A stretch of DNA of 64,000 nt, taken from assembly GCA_037968475.1 (NCBI GenBank), contig JBBKVO010000013.1, positions 123,886-187,885 on the forward strand, read 5' to 3'. Shown one piece after another: positions 34,980 through 42,556 of the stretch; within the stretch, counting starts at the first letter, position 1; each line of letters starts with the position of its first letter. A program made the translations under genes and the position numbers. Under the pieces are notes generated by a model. The model was not told where the DNA came from and searched no databases. It saw only the letters and a program-made list of their open reading frames with translations. This DNA comes from SB11 sp037968475 (GTDB lineage: Bacteria > Bacteroidota > Bacteroidia > UBA8524).

Positions 34980-36452
34980 CTATTTTAAATTTACAGAGGT
35001 TTCCAAATCGCTAAACGGAAATACTGTTTTTAATTGATGTTTGTTGGTTGGCCAAGACTGTACTACGGTATCCACATCAAGATGTAGATCTTTAATGGCA
35101 TTGTACAACCCTTTTTGCCTAAAACCAGCTTTTTCTATATCGCCTTCTTTTTTAATCCATGTTAAATGATCTTCGAAAACAATTTTTTCTTCAGGAAAAT
35201 AGTATATCATAAAATCGTCAGTATGACCCGATTTTTCACCAATCAGATAGATTTTTATAGCATATTTACCATCAGTAATAGTAAGGCTATCGCCAATTAT
35301 TCTTGTTTTTAATGGCTTAGGGTTTAATTGTTGACTATCAGGATTTAGTGTGTGGGGGTTAGTAGCCAAATGCTCTAAATAGCTAACATCCTCAGGTAAA
35401 TTACACAATACTGTAACACCTTTTTGTATAAATGGTCGTATACCACCCAATGCCCAAGGACACCTATGCCCAAATGAAAAGAATGTAATGGGCTTTGTTG
35501 GCGCTATCTTTTTTGCTTCACTAATAATAATTTCACCATTTTGGCTACCCCTTGGTGCATCAATTATTATTAAAAAGCTATTAAACTCAACTACCATTGC
35601 TTGCACGTTGGTATGTTTTAAATCTACAAGATGAATATGCTCGTTATATTTTGTAACAACTACCTCAGCCTGTTCTTCGGTTTCAATTTGCCATTCAAAA
35701 TCATCGGGCTTTTCAAGCAACTTTGGTGCATCGGCTGCAAGCCCGGCAAATGAAATTGTTACCGTATCGGTAATATTTCCATTTACTTTATCAATAATCA
35801 CTAGCTGTGGTATGCTTATACTTTTTTGTATAGCGTATCCGCTATATGTATATGTAGTAAGCACATCGCCATACAAAATATCATCGTTTAACAGTGTTAT
35901 TTTATGTACCAGTGTATCTGTATTATCAACAAACAGCGTAATAATGGTTTTATTTATAACAAGTTTGTATTGGGTTTGATTATTACTACTTTCCTTATCA
36001 GCGGTTGCCTTGTTTTGATAAAAGTAATTTATAGCCTGAATTGGCGAGTATCGCATGGTTTCAAACAAGTACTCGATAAATTCATTTTTACTAACCGAAG
36101 CCAATTTAGTATTGCCGTATGATTGTAGTAAAAGTTCGGTTGTATTACATACTGTTTTTGAGTATAAAACTCTTTTACCCGCAGCAATTGAGTCTTCCAT
36201 ATAAAAGCTACTACTATTAATATAGAGGTATCCATCGCTTTTGGTAATAGTATGCGACCAAGGTTGCATACCATTATACAGTCTCTTCTCTATCTCACTA
36301 AAAGAAAGATTTAAATACTTTTCTTCAGTAGCTTTTACTTGTTTATCCCAACACTCTTTTAAAACATCATATTTGTTACTGTTTGCTTTTAAACTTATAG
36401 AACAATTAATTAAAATCAGAAAACTTATTACCTTCAACACTTTAGTATCCAT
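34980..36452 (-). CDS. secreted metallo-beta-lactamase-fold-like protein lacking the zinc motif
   Basis: A 490-residue protein when started at ATG 36452, which gives a proper signal peptide (MDTKVLKVISFLILINCSIS); a TTG 18 bp upstream would overlap the preceding gene by four bases. Residues about 280-480 follow the metallo-beta-lactamase order: VVEFNSFLIIIDAPRGSQN, then FFSFGHRCPWALGG, then EKSGHTDDFMIYYFPEEKIVFEDHL. The usual HxHxDH motif is reduced to GHRCPW, so at most part of the metal site remains. It lies in the precursor operon between the HExxH-like gene and the exporter; a maturation or immunity role is a guess. Confidence 0.7.
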   Translation of the reverse strand: MDTKVLKVISFLILINCSISLKANSNKYDVLKECWDKQVKATEEKYLNLSFSEIEKRLYNGMQPWSHTITKSDGYLYINSSSFYMEDSIAAGKRVLYSKTVCNTTELLLQSYGNTKLASVSKNEFIEYLFETMRYSPIQAINYFYQNKATADKESSNNQTQYKLVINKTIITLFVDNTDTLVHKITLLNDDILYGDVLTTYTYSGYAIQKSISIPQLVIIDKVNGNITDTVTISFAGLAADAPKLLEKPDDFEWQIETEEQAEVVVTKYNEHIHLVDLKHTNVQAMVVEFNSFLIIIDAPRGSQNGEIIISEAKKIAPTKPITFFSFGHRCPWALGGIRPFIQKGVTVLCNLPEDVSYLEHLATNPHTLNPDSQQLNPKPLKTRIIGDSLTITDGKYAIKIYLIGEKSGHTDDFMIYYFPEEKIVFEDHLTWIKKEGDIEKAGFRQKGLYNAIKDLHLDVDTVVQSWPTNKHQLKTVFPFSDLETSVNLK

Positions 36453-36466
36453 AAACAATAAAAAAA

Positions 36467-37717
36467 TCAAGCAGATACTCCTGCCAATGTGCTATTAACT
36501 TCTAAAAACTTTTTGTGGTTATAGTTGTACGATTGATTATCGAAATTATAAACCGTTGCTATACTTTGATATTTTTTATAAATCAAAGCAAAGGTTTGTT
36601 TCATATTCATATATATATACAATCCCTCAGGGGTATATATTCTTTCGGCAATTTCGCTTTTATCAAAATCTTCAAACAACTCAAAATCTAATGTGCATTT
36701 ACGCATATAAAAAGCTATACGCCCTTTTATTTCAGCCACTTGGTCATCATTAAAATGATTGCTTTCAAGTGCTGCATCAAGAATATTTAGGGTAAGAAAA
36801 TAGGTGTATAATGCGTGGAATATTACCTCATAGTTCCTGTCCTCAATCAAATCAATCCTTTTTCCATATTCCGAATTTGACTTTAAAATAGCTTTAGGAT
36901 CCACCTTATAAAACCTACTTGTATTATTGGTGAGCAACGTAAAAATAACGTGCCCCATTTGATGCGAAATATCATCTAAGAAAAAAACTTCGTTATACCA
37001 AGGTTGGTATACATTATGAAAGCTAATACACTTAACCCTAAGTGATGCAAACGAATTACGTTTACAAAACTTGCTTTCAATAGGGTCTGAATAATCATCA
37101 AAAATTACTGATTTGAAACAACTTTTTTTGATTAATGCAGCCAACCAGCCCACATTATCATGAATATAATTAATACTATTGTCAAAAGTATCAACAAAAG
37201 CCGTAAACGCATCTTCAACGTTTACATCAATTATATTTTTTGAGGCATCATAAAACCTATCATCCATCATTTCAATAGGATGTTTCACCACCTCTATACC
37301 CAATTTATTGCCTATATGTATAGGTTCAACCTCTATACTATTACCATCTAGGTAATATTTATTATCAATATTTTCTAACTTAAATTTTTTACCTTTTTCT
37401 ACATTGGTTACCCAACCCAAACGAGGCATATATATGTTACCATATCTATTGGATTTTACAGTAAGCTCTTTAGGCCTATCGGCAGAGGCTATACTGCCAT
37501 ACATTATTTGTTTAAGTACATCAATATCATTTATCTCTAAATGAAAGTATGCAAACAATAACGGTTCAAGAAAAATATCTTCGTCATCAAAATCCAAAAG
37601 TTCAAAATACTCAGGTATTAACCTGTATAAAAGTATTTTCATATTTTCAGAAATCTCGCTCCTACCCACTAATACATTTGAGTATTGATGCTTATAAAAT
37701 TCTTTGGAAAAAATCAT
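36467..37717 (-). CDS. HExxH-type putative peptide-maturation protein with a Gln in the motif
   Basis: A 416-residue protein counted from ATG 37717 (an upstream TTG at 37747 is possible). It resembles the family of HEXXH-motif proteins found beside peptide natural products: a helical N-terminus, IYMPRLGWV like the family LPxLG element, then DDISHQMGHVIFTLL, where HExxH reads His252-Gln-Met-Gly-His256, and a helical end with EVIFHALYTYFLTL and YTPEGLYIYM. Loss of the Glu suggests altered or no hydrolase activity. It is the first gene after precursor 1 and its terminator-like hairpin. Confidence 0.6.
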   Translation of the reverse strand: MIFSKEFYKHQYSNVLVGRSEISENMKILLYRLIPEYFELLDFDDEDIFLEPLLFAYFHLEINDIDVLKQIMYGSIASADRPKELTVKSNRYGNIYMPRLGWVTNVEKGKKFKLENIDNKYYLDGNSIEVEPIHIGNKLGIEVVKHPIEMMDDRFYDASKNIIDVNVEDAFTAFVDTFDNSINYIHDNVGWLAALIKKSCFKSVIFDDYSDPIESKFCKRNSFASLRVKCISFHNVYQPWYNEVFFLDDISHQMGHVIFTLLTNNTSRFYKVDPKAILKSNSEYGKRIDLIEDRNYEVIFHALYTYFLTLNILDAALESNHFNDDQVAEIKGRIAFYMRKCTLDFELFEDFDKSEIAERIYTPEGLYIYMNMKQTFALIYKKYQSIATVYNFDNQSYNYNHKKFLEVNSTLAGVSA

Positions 37718-37756
37718 TGCAATTGTTAAATCTAAAAAATGAAACAAAATAAAATA

Positions 37757-37784
37757 ACGGCTGCTTCACTTGTGAAGCAGCCGT
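37757..37784 (-). terminator. hairpin between precursor 1 and the maturation genes
   Basis: A 13-bp perfect stem with core CGGCTGCTTCAC/GTGAAGCAGCCG and a two-base loop lies 15 bp after the precursor 1 stop. Only a broken T run follows on the minus strand. Partial termination here would give more precursor than enzyme mRNA. The stem sequence is shared with the hairpin behind precursor 2 (39707-39748). Confidence 0.75.
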
Positions 37785-37798
37785 ATATGGTAATATAA

Positions 37799-38095
37799 TT
37801 AAATAGAACCTACCATGCTCCTAAAGAAATCATCCCTCATCATAGGGCTATTAGGATCTTGTGGATTGTACATACTGTCAAACTGAATCGTCCAATTAAT
37901 GTTAGAGAAAAACTTATCAATTTGGTGAGGCATATAGCCTTCTTGAAGTTTTCCATTTCCATGTTGGCTGCTTCCTTCAACGTGGCAATACTCAACATCG
38001 GCAGGAGTTACACCACCTGTTACGTTTAACATTGCATCTGATAATAGTACTGCATTTGCTTTTGCTTTAAAAGCGTCAAGATTATTTTTTTTCAT
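37799..38095 (-). CDS. double-glycine leader precursor peptide 1
   Basis: A 98-residue precursor. The leader LDAFKAKANAVLLSDAMLNV followed by TGG ends at Gly27-Gly28, the cleavage point expected for the C39 exporter encoded downstream. The 70-residue core has one Cys (Cys37 in EYCHVEG), is rich in Asn, Gln, Asp and aromatic residues, and ends MMRDDFFRSMVGSI. It is about 80 percent identical to precursor 2. It is the first gene of the minus-strand operon with the HExxH-like, MBL-like, ABC and HlyD genes. The nature of the mature product is unknown. Confidence 0.85.
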   Translation of the reverse strand: MKKNNLDAFKAKANAVLLSDAMLNVTGGVTPADVEYCHVEGSSQHGNGKLQEGYMPHQIDKFFSNINWTIQFDSMYNPQDPNSPMMRDDFFRSMVGSI

Positions 38096-38138
38096 TTTTT
38101 TAATGCCTTTTTATTAGAAAAAAGGTAAATATTTGGTT

Positions 38139-38178
38139 GATAGTCCTACTTCTTTATAAGAGTTTCGGTTGCCTCTAC
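38139..38178 (-). promoter_or_regulatory. 40-nt leader element upstream of precursor 1, identical to that of precursor 2
   Basis: This block lies 44 bp before the precursor 1 ATG and is identical at all 40 positions to 40110-40149 before precursor 2. On the minus strand it contains AGAGGCAACCGAAACTCT, which can form a small stem-loop, and ends AGTAGGACTATC. About 20 bp further upstream both loci have a promoter-like element with TATAAT. It is probably in the 5' untranslated region. Confidence 0.7.
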
Positions 38179-38276
38179 ATTTAGCTTTCAGCGCGCTTGA
38201 TAATTATACTTACTAAAATGTAAAGCAATTCTAAGAAACATTTTTTTAAAAAACTATTCGTGCACACGATTATTTT

Positions 38277-38313
38277 AGGAACAAAAAGGGGGCATATGTT
38301 CCTTTTTAGGAAC
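38277..38313. promoter_or_regulatory. operator-like inverted repeat GTTCCT-N4-AGGAAC plus half-site
   Basis: A perfect inverted repeat GTTCCTTTTTAGGAAC occupies 38298-38313, with another AGGAAC at 38277-38282, 31 bp from the right half-site. The same motif, partly degraded, occurs before precursor 2. It lies between precursor 1 and the divergent gene at 38445. The remaining part of the 38096-38444 gap is A/T-rich with no other recognisable signal. Confidence 0.5.
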
Positions 38314-38444
38314 AAAGTATTGGTTTTACTAAACAAAGTTTGTAAAGCTCAAAACTTTGTTAAAGTTTTGTTAACGAAACTATCAAACCTTAAAAATAGT
38401 AATAAGTAACTTTTAGCTAAAAGCTGTTTATTCTACACTTTATT

Positions 38445-38912
38445 ATGATTTTAGATAATAATACATCAACACAACATCATGCTGAAGCTAACCATTCATC
38501 GTACTACGATTGGCTTATAAATGATGAGAAAGGCACCTTGATTGCCTATAAAAAAATTTCAGAAGACCCTGTTTTTATTGACAAAGAAAAGGCTTTAACT
38601 GAAATGGCAGCACTAATTTTAGAGCAAAAAAATATGCTTAGAGGCGAACTTAACAGGTTTAATGCAATATTTATTGGTATACAATACGGCTACCCTATTT
38701 GTTGTATTAAAGAATTTATGCAAGACTTATATAATACAAGCAACCCATACCATACACGCAATATACCTGACAATAAAACAGGATTTATACCTTGTCGAAA
38801 ACACACTCAAGAAGTTTTAGATGGGAAAATAACACTTGCTTCGCTAATAAAAGACCGCCAACATAATGTTCCATTTACTCATTGGGAGCAACCTCAAATA
38901 AATATCAAATGA
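38445..38912 (+). CDS. hypothetical protein with GYPxCC and PCxxH motifs
   Basis: A 155-residue protein of no family I can name. It has a pair of Cys in YGYPICCIKEFMQD (about residues 80-93) and later GFIPCRKHTQEVLDGKITLASLIKDR, which together look like a conserved Cys/His metal site or redox centre. No signal peptide. It is transcribed away from precursor 1 and is 81 bp upstream of the response regulator gene, so it is likely to belong to the peptide locus. Confidence 0.6.
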   Translation: MILDNNTSTQHHAEANHSSYYDWLINDEKGTLIAYKKISEDPVFIDKEKALTEMAALILEQKNMLRGELNRFNAIFIGIQYGYPICCIKEFMQDLYNTSNPYHTRNIPDNKTGFIPCRKHTQEVLDGKITLASLIKDRQHNVPFTHWEQPQINIK

Positions 38913-38993
38913 TATTTATTTGAAACATAATACTTATATATGTAACCTAAATTAGAGTGTAGGAATACACTTTATCAAAAAAATTGCTTAGTA

Positions 38994-39701
38994 ATGGATT
39001 TCATAATTGCAGATGACTCAAGTTTCTTTAGAAACCTTTTTAAAAAAAGGCTATCGCTTCTCGAACATAATGTTATTGCCGAAGCAGCCAGTGCTATCGA
39101 CATAATGGATGCTATACAAAGAAAACAACCTGATTTTGTTCTTATTGATGTAAGCATGAAACCAGTAAGTGGTTTAGATATAGCTATTGACATAAATAGA
39201 CGATACCCCAGTACAAAAATTATTTGTAGTACACAATTTAATATATGCTCTTGGGTAGCCGATATGAAACAGATTGGTATATGTGGGTATATATATAAAA
39301 ACTCAAGTATAATAAGTTTGCAAAAAGCTATTGAGCACGCTCAGAACGATCAGTTTTATATTGATACTGTTGAAGTTCAATCGTTGGTGGAAAACATCAA
39401 AAATATTATTGAGCAAAAAGATAATACCCAATTAGAAGAGCTAAACCAATTTATAACCGAAATACGAATACCTGCAACAGCAACATCGGTAATGGTGCCT
39501 ATAAATGACTATATACCTACAACGCGGGAGTTGGTTATACTAAAAGCTACATCTCAAGGCAAACCTATAAAGCAAATAGCTGATATAGTTAATACTACTG
39601 AAAGAAATGTTAGTAAAATAAAAGAGAAAATGAGGAAAAAAACCGGTGTACTAACTAATGCCGAACTTTTATCCCTCTCGCATAAACTCTACTGGATATA
39701 A
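38994..39701 (+). CDS. orphan LuxR/NarL-type response regulator
   Basis: A 235-residue regulator. The receiver domain has the acidic pair in IIADDSSFF, the phosphoacceptor Asp52 in VLIDVSMKP and the Lys in GYIYKNS. A linker follows, then a LuxR-type helix-turn-helix (about 165-230) with PTTRELVILKATSQGKPIKQIADIVNTTERNVSKIKEKM in the usual arrangement. No sensor kinase is adjacent. It converges on precursor 2 and shares a terminator with it; control of both precursors through the AGGAAC repeats is a reasonable guess. Confidence 0.88.
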   Translation: MDFIIADDSSFFRNLFKKRLSLLEHNVIAEAASAIDIMDAIQRKQPDFVLIDVSMKPVSGLDIAIDINRRYPSTKIICSTQFNICSWVADMKQIGICGYIYKNSSIISLQKAIEHAQNDQFYIDTVEVQSLVENIKNIIEQKDNTQLEELNQFITEIRIPATATSVMVPINDYIPTTRELVILKATSQGKPIKQIADIVNTTERNVSKIKEKMRKKTGVLTNAELLSLSHKLYWI

Positions 39702-39706
39702 TAATT

Positions 39707-39748
39707 AAAAAATGGCTACTTCATTTTTGCATGAAGCAGCCATTTTTT
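39707..39748. terminator. bidirectional terminator between the response regulator and precursor 2
   Basis: The arms AAAAAATGGCTACTTCAT and ATGAAGCAGCCATTTTTT pair with one mismatch around a six-base loop, with T runs on both strands. The GGCTnCTTCA core is shared with the hairpin behind precursor 1, so the terminator was duplicated along with the precursor. Confidence 0.85.
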
Positions 39749-39759
39749 AATACTATTCA

Positions 39760-40059
39760 TTACTCAAAAGTAATAACTATGCTCCTAAAGAAATCATCCC
39801 TCATCATGGGGCTGTTAGGATCTTGAGGATTGTACATACTGTCAAACTGCATAGTCCAATCTGGATTAGAGAAGAACCTATCAATTTGATGTGGCAAATA
39901 ACCTTCTTGAAGTTTTCCGTTTCCGTTTGCATTGTTGCCTTCAACATGGCAATACTCAGTATCAGCCGAAGTAACGCCACCTGTAACGTTCAACATAGCA
40001 TCTGAAAGTAATACCGAGTTTGCTTTAGCTTTAAAAGCATCTAGATTTTTATTTTTCAT
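39760..40059 (-). CDS. double-glycine leader precursor peptide 2
   Basis: A 99-residue paralogue of precursor 1. The leader is nearly identical and ends at Gly27-Gly28. The core keeps EYCHVEG, NGNGKLQEGY, HQIDRFFSN, QFDSMYNPQDPNSPMMRDD and changes mainly around residues 41-46 and at the last few residues (ending SIVITFE). Many synonymous differences show the two genes have been separate for some time. It is a single-gene unit between its own promoter region and the shared terminator. Confidence 0.85.
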   Translation of the reverse strand: MKNKNLDAFKAKANSVLLSDAMLNVTGGVTSADTEYCHVEGNNANGNGKLQEGYLPHQIDRFFSNPDWTMQFDSMYNPQDPNSPMMRDDFFRSIVITFE

Positions 40060-40109
40060 TTTTGTGGTTGCCTTTTTTTTAAAATTTTTAAAAGGCTAAA
40101 ATTAAATTT

Positions 40110-40149
40110 GATAGTCCTACTTCTTTATAAGAGTTTCGGTTGCCTCTAC
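40110..40149 (-). promoter_or_regulatory. 40-nt leader element upstream of precursor 2
   Basis: Exact copy of 38139-38178, placed 50 bp before the precursor 2 ATG. The flanking bases on both sides differ from those at precursor 1. The wider gap 40060-40423 also holds a TATAAT-type element around 40180 on the minus strand and the operator-like repeat at 40238; nothing else is seen in it. Confidence 0.7.
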
Positions 40150-40237
40150 TTCTTGGTTAGTAGCGCACTTAAAAATTATACCAACCAAAATGCATAACAA
40201 GATTAAATAATATTTCTCTTAAATAAGATTAATTATC

Positions 40238-40284
40238 GTTCCTTTTTAGGTGAATTTTACAGTTCATAATTCTGTTTTAGGAAC
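40238..40284. promoter_or_regulatory. operator-like repeat before precursor 2
   Basis: GTTCCT-TTTT-AGGTGA (40238-40253) is a half-decayed version of the perfect repeat at 38298, and AGGAAC recurs at 40279-40284, again 31 bp from the right half-site. It lies between precursor 2 and the divergent repeat-protein gene. Confidence 0.4.
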
Positions 40285-40423
40285 TTATCTGATAAGCACT
40301 TGTATTACCGTACTACTTTTACCAATATTTGATAGCGCTATAGCAATCTATTCTCATTATATTTAAGCCTATTATTTTTCATAAAAAATAAGTAATAATA
40401 CACCTCTTTTAATACTATTATAT

Positions 40424-41500
40424 ATGCTAACTAACTATAAAACATTTGCTGAATTTAAAGACGCTATAGTATACAAATGCAAAACGGAAAAGGCCTGCAA
40501 TGATGAATACAAAAAAATATATAAAGCCCAAACTGCTGAAGAAATTTGGAGCATATTAATTGGCAACTATATATGGGTAAAACAATATAATATTATAGAT
40601 GAACTACCGTATGATCTTATTCTAGAAAATGATTTTGTAGGAACTATAGATTTAAGTGGACAAGATTTGAAAAACTTGACCTTTCCAAAATTTATAGATG
40701 GCGATTTATTTTTAAGAAACTGTGCCCTTGACAATGTAACTCTACCTCAATGTATAAGCGGCTCAGTATATTTAAGCGGTTGCACAATTGAGAAAAGCAC
40801 TCTTCCGCCGTTTGTAAAAGGTGGACTATATCTAAATGGATGCCGGTTTAATTATAAAATCTTACCAAAACACATACATGGTGATTTGGATTTGAGCCTG
40901 TGTAACTTAGAGGATATTACTCTCCCTGATTATGTAGGGGGTTCACTTTTTTTAAATGGCTGTAATACAAAAAATATAACACTACCCACGCACATTGAAG
41001 GTAGCCTAAACCTAAGTTATTGTAAATTACAAGAAGTTACAATGCCTAAGGTAATTGGTAATTATCTTGATTTAAGAGGGTGCCAATTAAACACCATAAT
41101 TTTACCCAACTATGTTGGTGGTTTTCTTGATTTGCGTGAATGCAATATTACTGATATAGAGCTTCCCAATTATATTGGGGGCTACCTTTACCTTAGTGGC
41201 TGTTCGTTACAAAATATCACCCTTCCAAAATATATGAGGGGTTCTTTAGATGTGAGTTTGTGTGATTTAAAGACCGTAACCCTACCCACTATTATTGAAG
41301 GGTCTCTTGATGTGCGGAAATGCGACTTAGAAAACATACAATTACCCATAAGCATCGGGCAAAGCCTTTATATGCAAAATTGTAACACAAAAAACACAAC
41401 TTTACCACTTTCAATAGGCAATTGTTTTGATGCCAGAGATTGTGATTTTAGTAATCATGTACTACCAAAATTATCTGGTATATATCAGCAAATGCAGTAA
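40424..41500 (+). CDS. 20-residue-repeat (bacterial LRR-like) protein with a cysteine in nearly every repeat
   Basis: A 358-residue protein. After an 80-residue helical N-terminus it has about 13 repeats of 20 residues, of the form LPxYIGGSLxLxxCxLxxIT. The period, the LP start and the LxLxxC segment resemble the 20-residue leucine-rich repeats of YopM/IpaH type, with Cys at the position often taken by Asn. No signal peptide or catalytic domain is visible. Such solenoids usually bind other proteins. It starts divergently from precursor 2 and is followed by rsmG. Confidence 0.75.
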   Translation: MLTNYKTFAEFKDAIVYKCKTEKACNDEYKKIYKAQTAEEIWSILIGNYIWVKQYNIIDELPYDLILENDFVGTIDLSGQDLKNLTFPKFIDGDLFLRNCALDNVTLPQCISGSVYLSGCTIEKSTLPPFVKGGLYLNGCRFNYKILPKHIHGDLDLSLCNLEDITLPDYVGGSLFLNGCNTKNITLPTHIEGSLNLSYCKLQEVTMPKVIGNYLDLRGCQLNTIILPNYVGGFLDLRECNITDIELPNYIGGYLYLSGCSLQNITLPKYMRGSLDVSLCDLKTVTLPTIIEGSLDVRKCDLENIQLPISIGQSLYMQNCNTKNTTLPLSIGNCFDARDCDFSNHVLPKLSGIYQQMQ

Positions 41501-41539
41501 AACACCAAGCTATTAACAATGTAATTTATACCCTATACT

Positions 41540-42175
41540 ATGGATATCCTTCTTAAATACTTTAAACATCTATCAAATAAGCAACTAAATCAGTTTTTTG
41601 TACTACACCAATATTATACAACCGATGTATTAAACACTGGGATATTACCCCGAAAAGAAATTGAAACCTTCTATATAACACAGGCTGTATACTCATTATC
41701 GATAGCAAAAATTATTAACTTTAAAGAAAAAACAAGCATACTTGATGTTGGCACCGGAACAGGGTTTCCCGGAATACCTCTTGCTATAATGTTTCCAAAC
41801 GTCCACTTTACCTTATGCGACCATGCAAAAGAAATTGCTAAAGCACAGCAAGTGGTAAAAGAAATTGGTCTTCAAAACGTTACCATTGTTGCCGACAAGG
41901 TGCAAACTATAACGGGCGAATTTCATTTTATAATAAGTAGAGCCGTTGCCTTTGCAAAAGATATTTTCCACTGGACAGAAGGTTATTTATCAAAAGATTC
42001 TTTTAACAACAAGCCCAATGGCTATTTATTGCTTAAATATGGCAACAAACAAAACGAGATAAAAGAGCTTTTACAACAAAATCCATCTTTTAATATCAGT
42101 AATATTTTATTAACTGATTACTTTACCGAAGACTATTTTAAGCAGAAATGTATATACTACATTTTTAACGCATAA
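41540..42175 (+). CDS. rsmG: 16S rRNA (guanine(527)-N(7))-methyltransferase
   Basis: A 211-residue SAM-dependent methyltransferase. The SAM-binding motif is ILDVGTGTGFPGIPLAIMFP, followed by FTLCDHAKEIAKAQQVVKEIGLQN-type acidic loop and the ISRAVA motif typical of GidB/RsmG. It methylates 16S rRNA at G527. The N-terminal region (NQFFVLHQYYTTDVLNT) is shorter and rather divergent from standard RsmG. It lies 39 bp downstream of the repeat-protein gene. Confidence 0.9.
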   Translation: MDILLKYFKHLSNKQLNQFFVLHQYYTTDVLNTGILPRKEIETFYITQAVYSLSIAKIINFKEKTSILDVGTGTGFPGIPLAIMFPNVHFTLCDHAKEIAKAQQVVKEIGLQNVTIVADKVQTITGEFHFIISRAVAFAKDIFHWTEGYLSKDSFNNKPNGYLLLKYGNKQNEIKELLQQNPSFNISNILLTDYFTEDYFKQKCIYYIFNA

Positions 42176-42378
42176 TATAGTATAGCTTATGTAAGTACAT
42201 TAGTAAGCTATATACAATTACTATTTGGCTTTAATAAAACCAACGTTACAACTTCCCATTTTTTTTGGTACAGGATTTGTATTAATCGGTTGAACTAAAC
42301 TAATATCGATCTGAATTTATTAATTCTTTACAATAGCTTTTGAAAGCTAATGAATTAACAAAGAATGAACCAGAAGAA

Positions 42379-42501
42379 AAAAGTTGAGTTAAAAAATATC
42401 AGGAGTAAAAGAATATCCTCCTAAGAGGTTAAAACTTAAATCTTGTAAATAGCATTTACATAACCAACCTTAGAGGCTTGTTCTATTTTAACTCAAACTT
42501 T
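42379..42501. other. nested inverted-repeat element, possible structured RNA or relic
   Basis: In the 368-bp gap 42176-42556, three nested complementary pairs share one centre: AAAAGTTGAGTTAAAA (42379-42394) with TTTTAACTCAAACTTT (42486-42501), CTAAGAGGTT (42421-42430) with AACCAACCTTAG (42462-42473), and GTAAAT with ATTTAC (42445-42459). A side hairpin AGGAG/CTCCT lies inside. It could be a non-coding RNA, a structured leader for the efflux operon or a small mobile-element relic. Confidence 0.4.
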
Positions 42502-42556
42502 ATTAAAGTATCACTTGTTGTATTTAAAATAAACTTAATGTAGTTTGCGCCCCCGA

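Noticed and set aside
38102..38444. tRNA or known riboswitch in the precursor leader
   Set aside because: No cloverleaf or recognisable riboswitch consensus could be fitted to the conserved 40-nt block.
31611..40059. Lanthipeptide, lasso or sactipeptide cluster
   Set aside because: No lanthionine synthetase, asparagine-synthetase-like or radical-SAM gene is present; cores hold only one Cys.
40660..41480. Tandem DNA repeat or CRISPR-like array
   Set aside because: The periodicity is 60 bp and in frame; it is the coding sequence of the 20-residue-repeat protein, with diverged units and no spacers.
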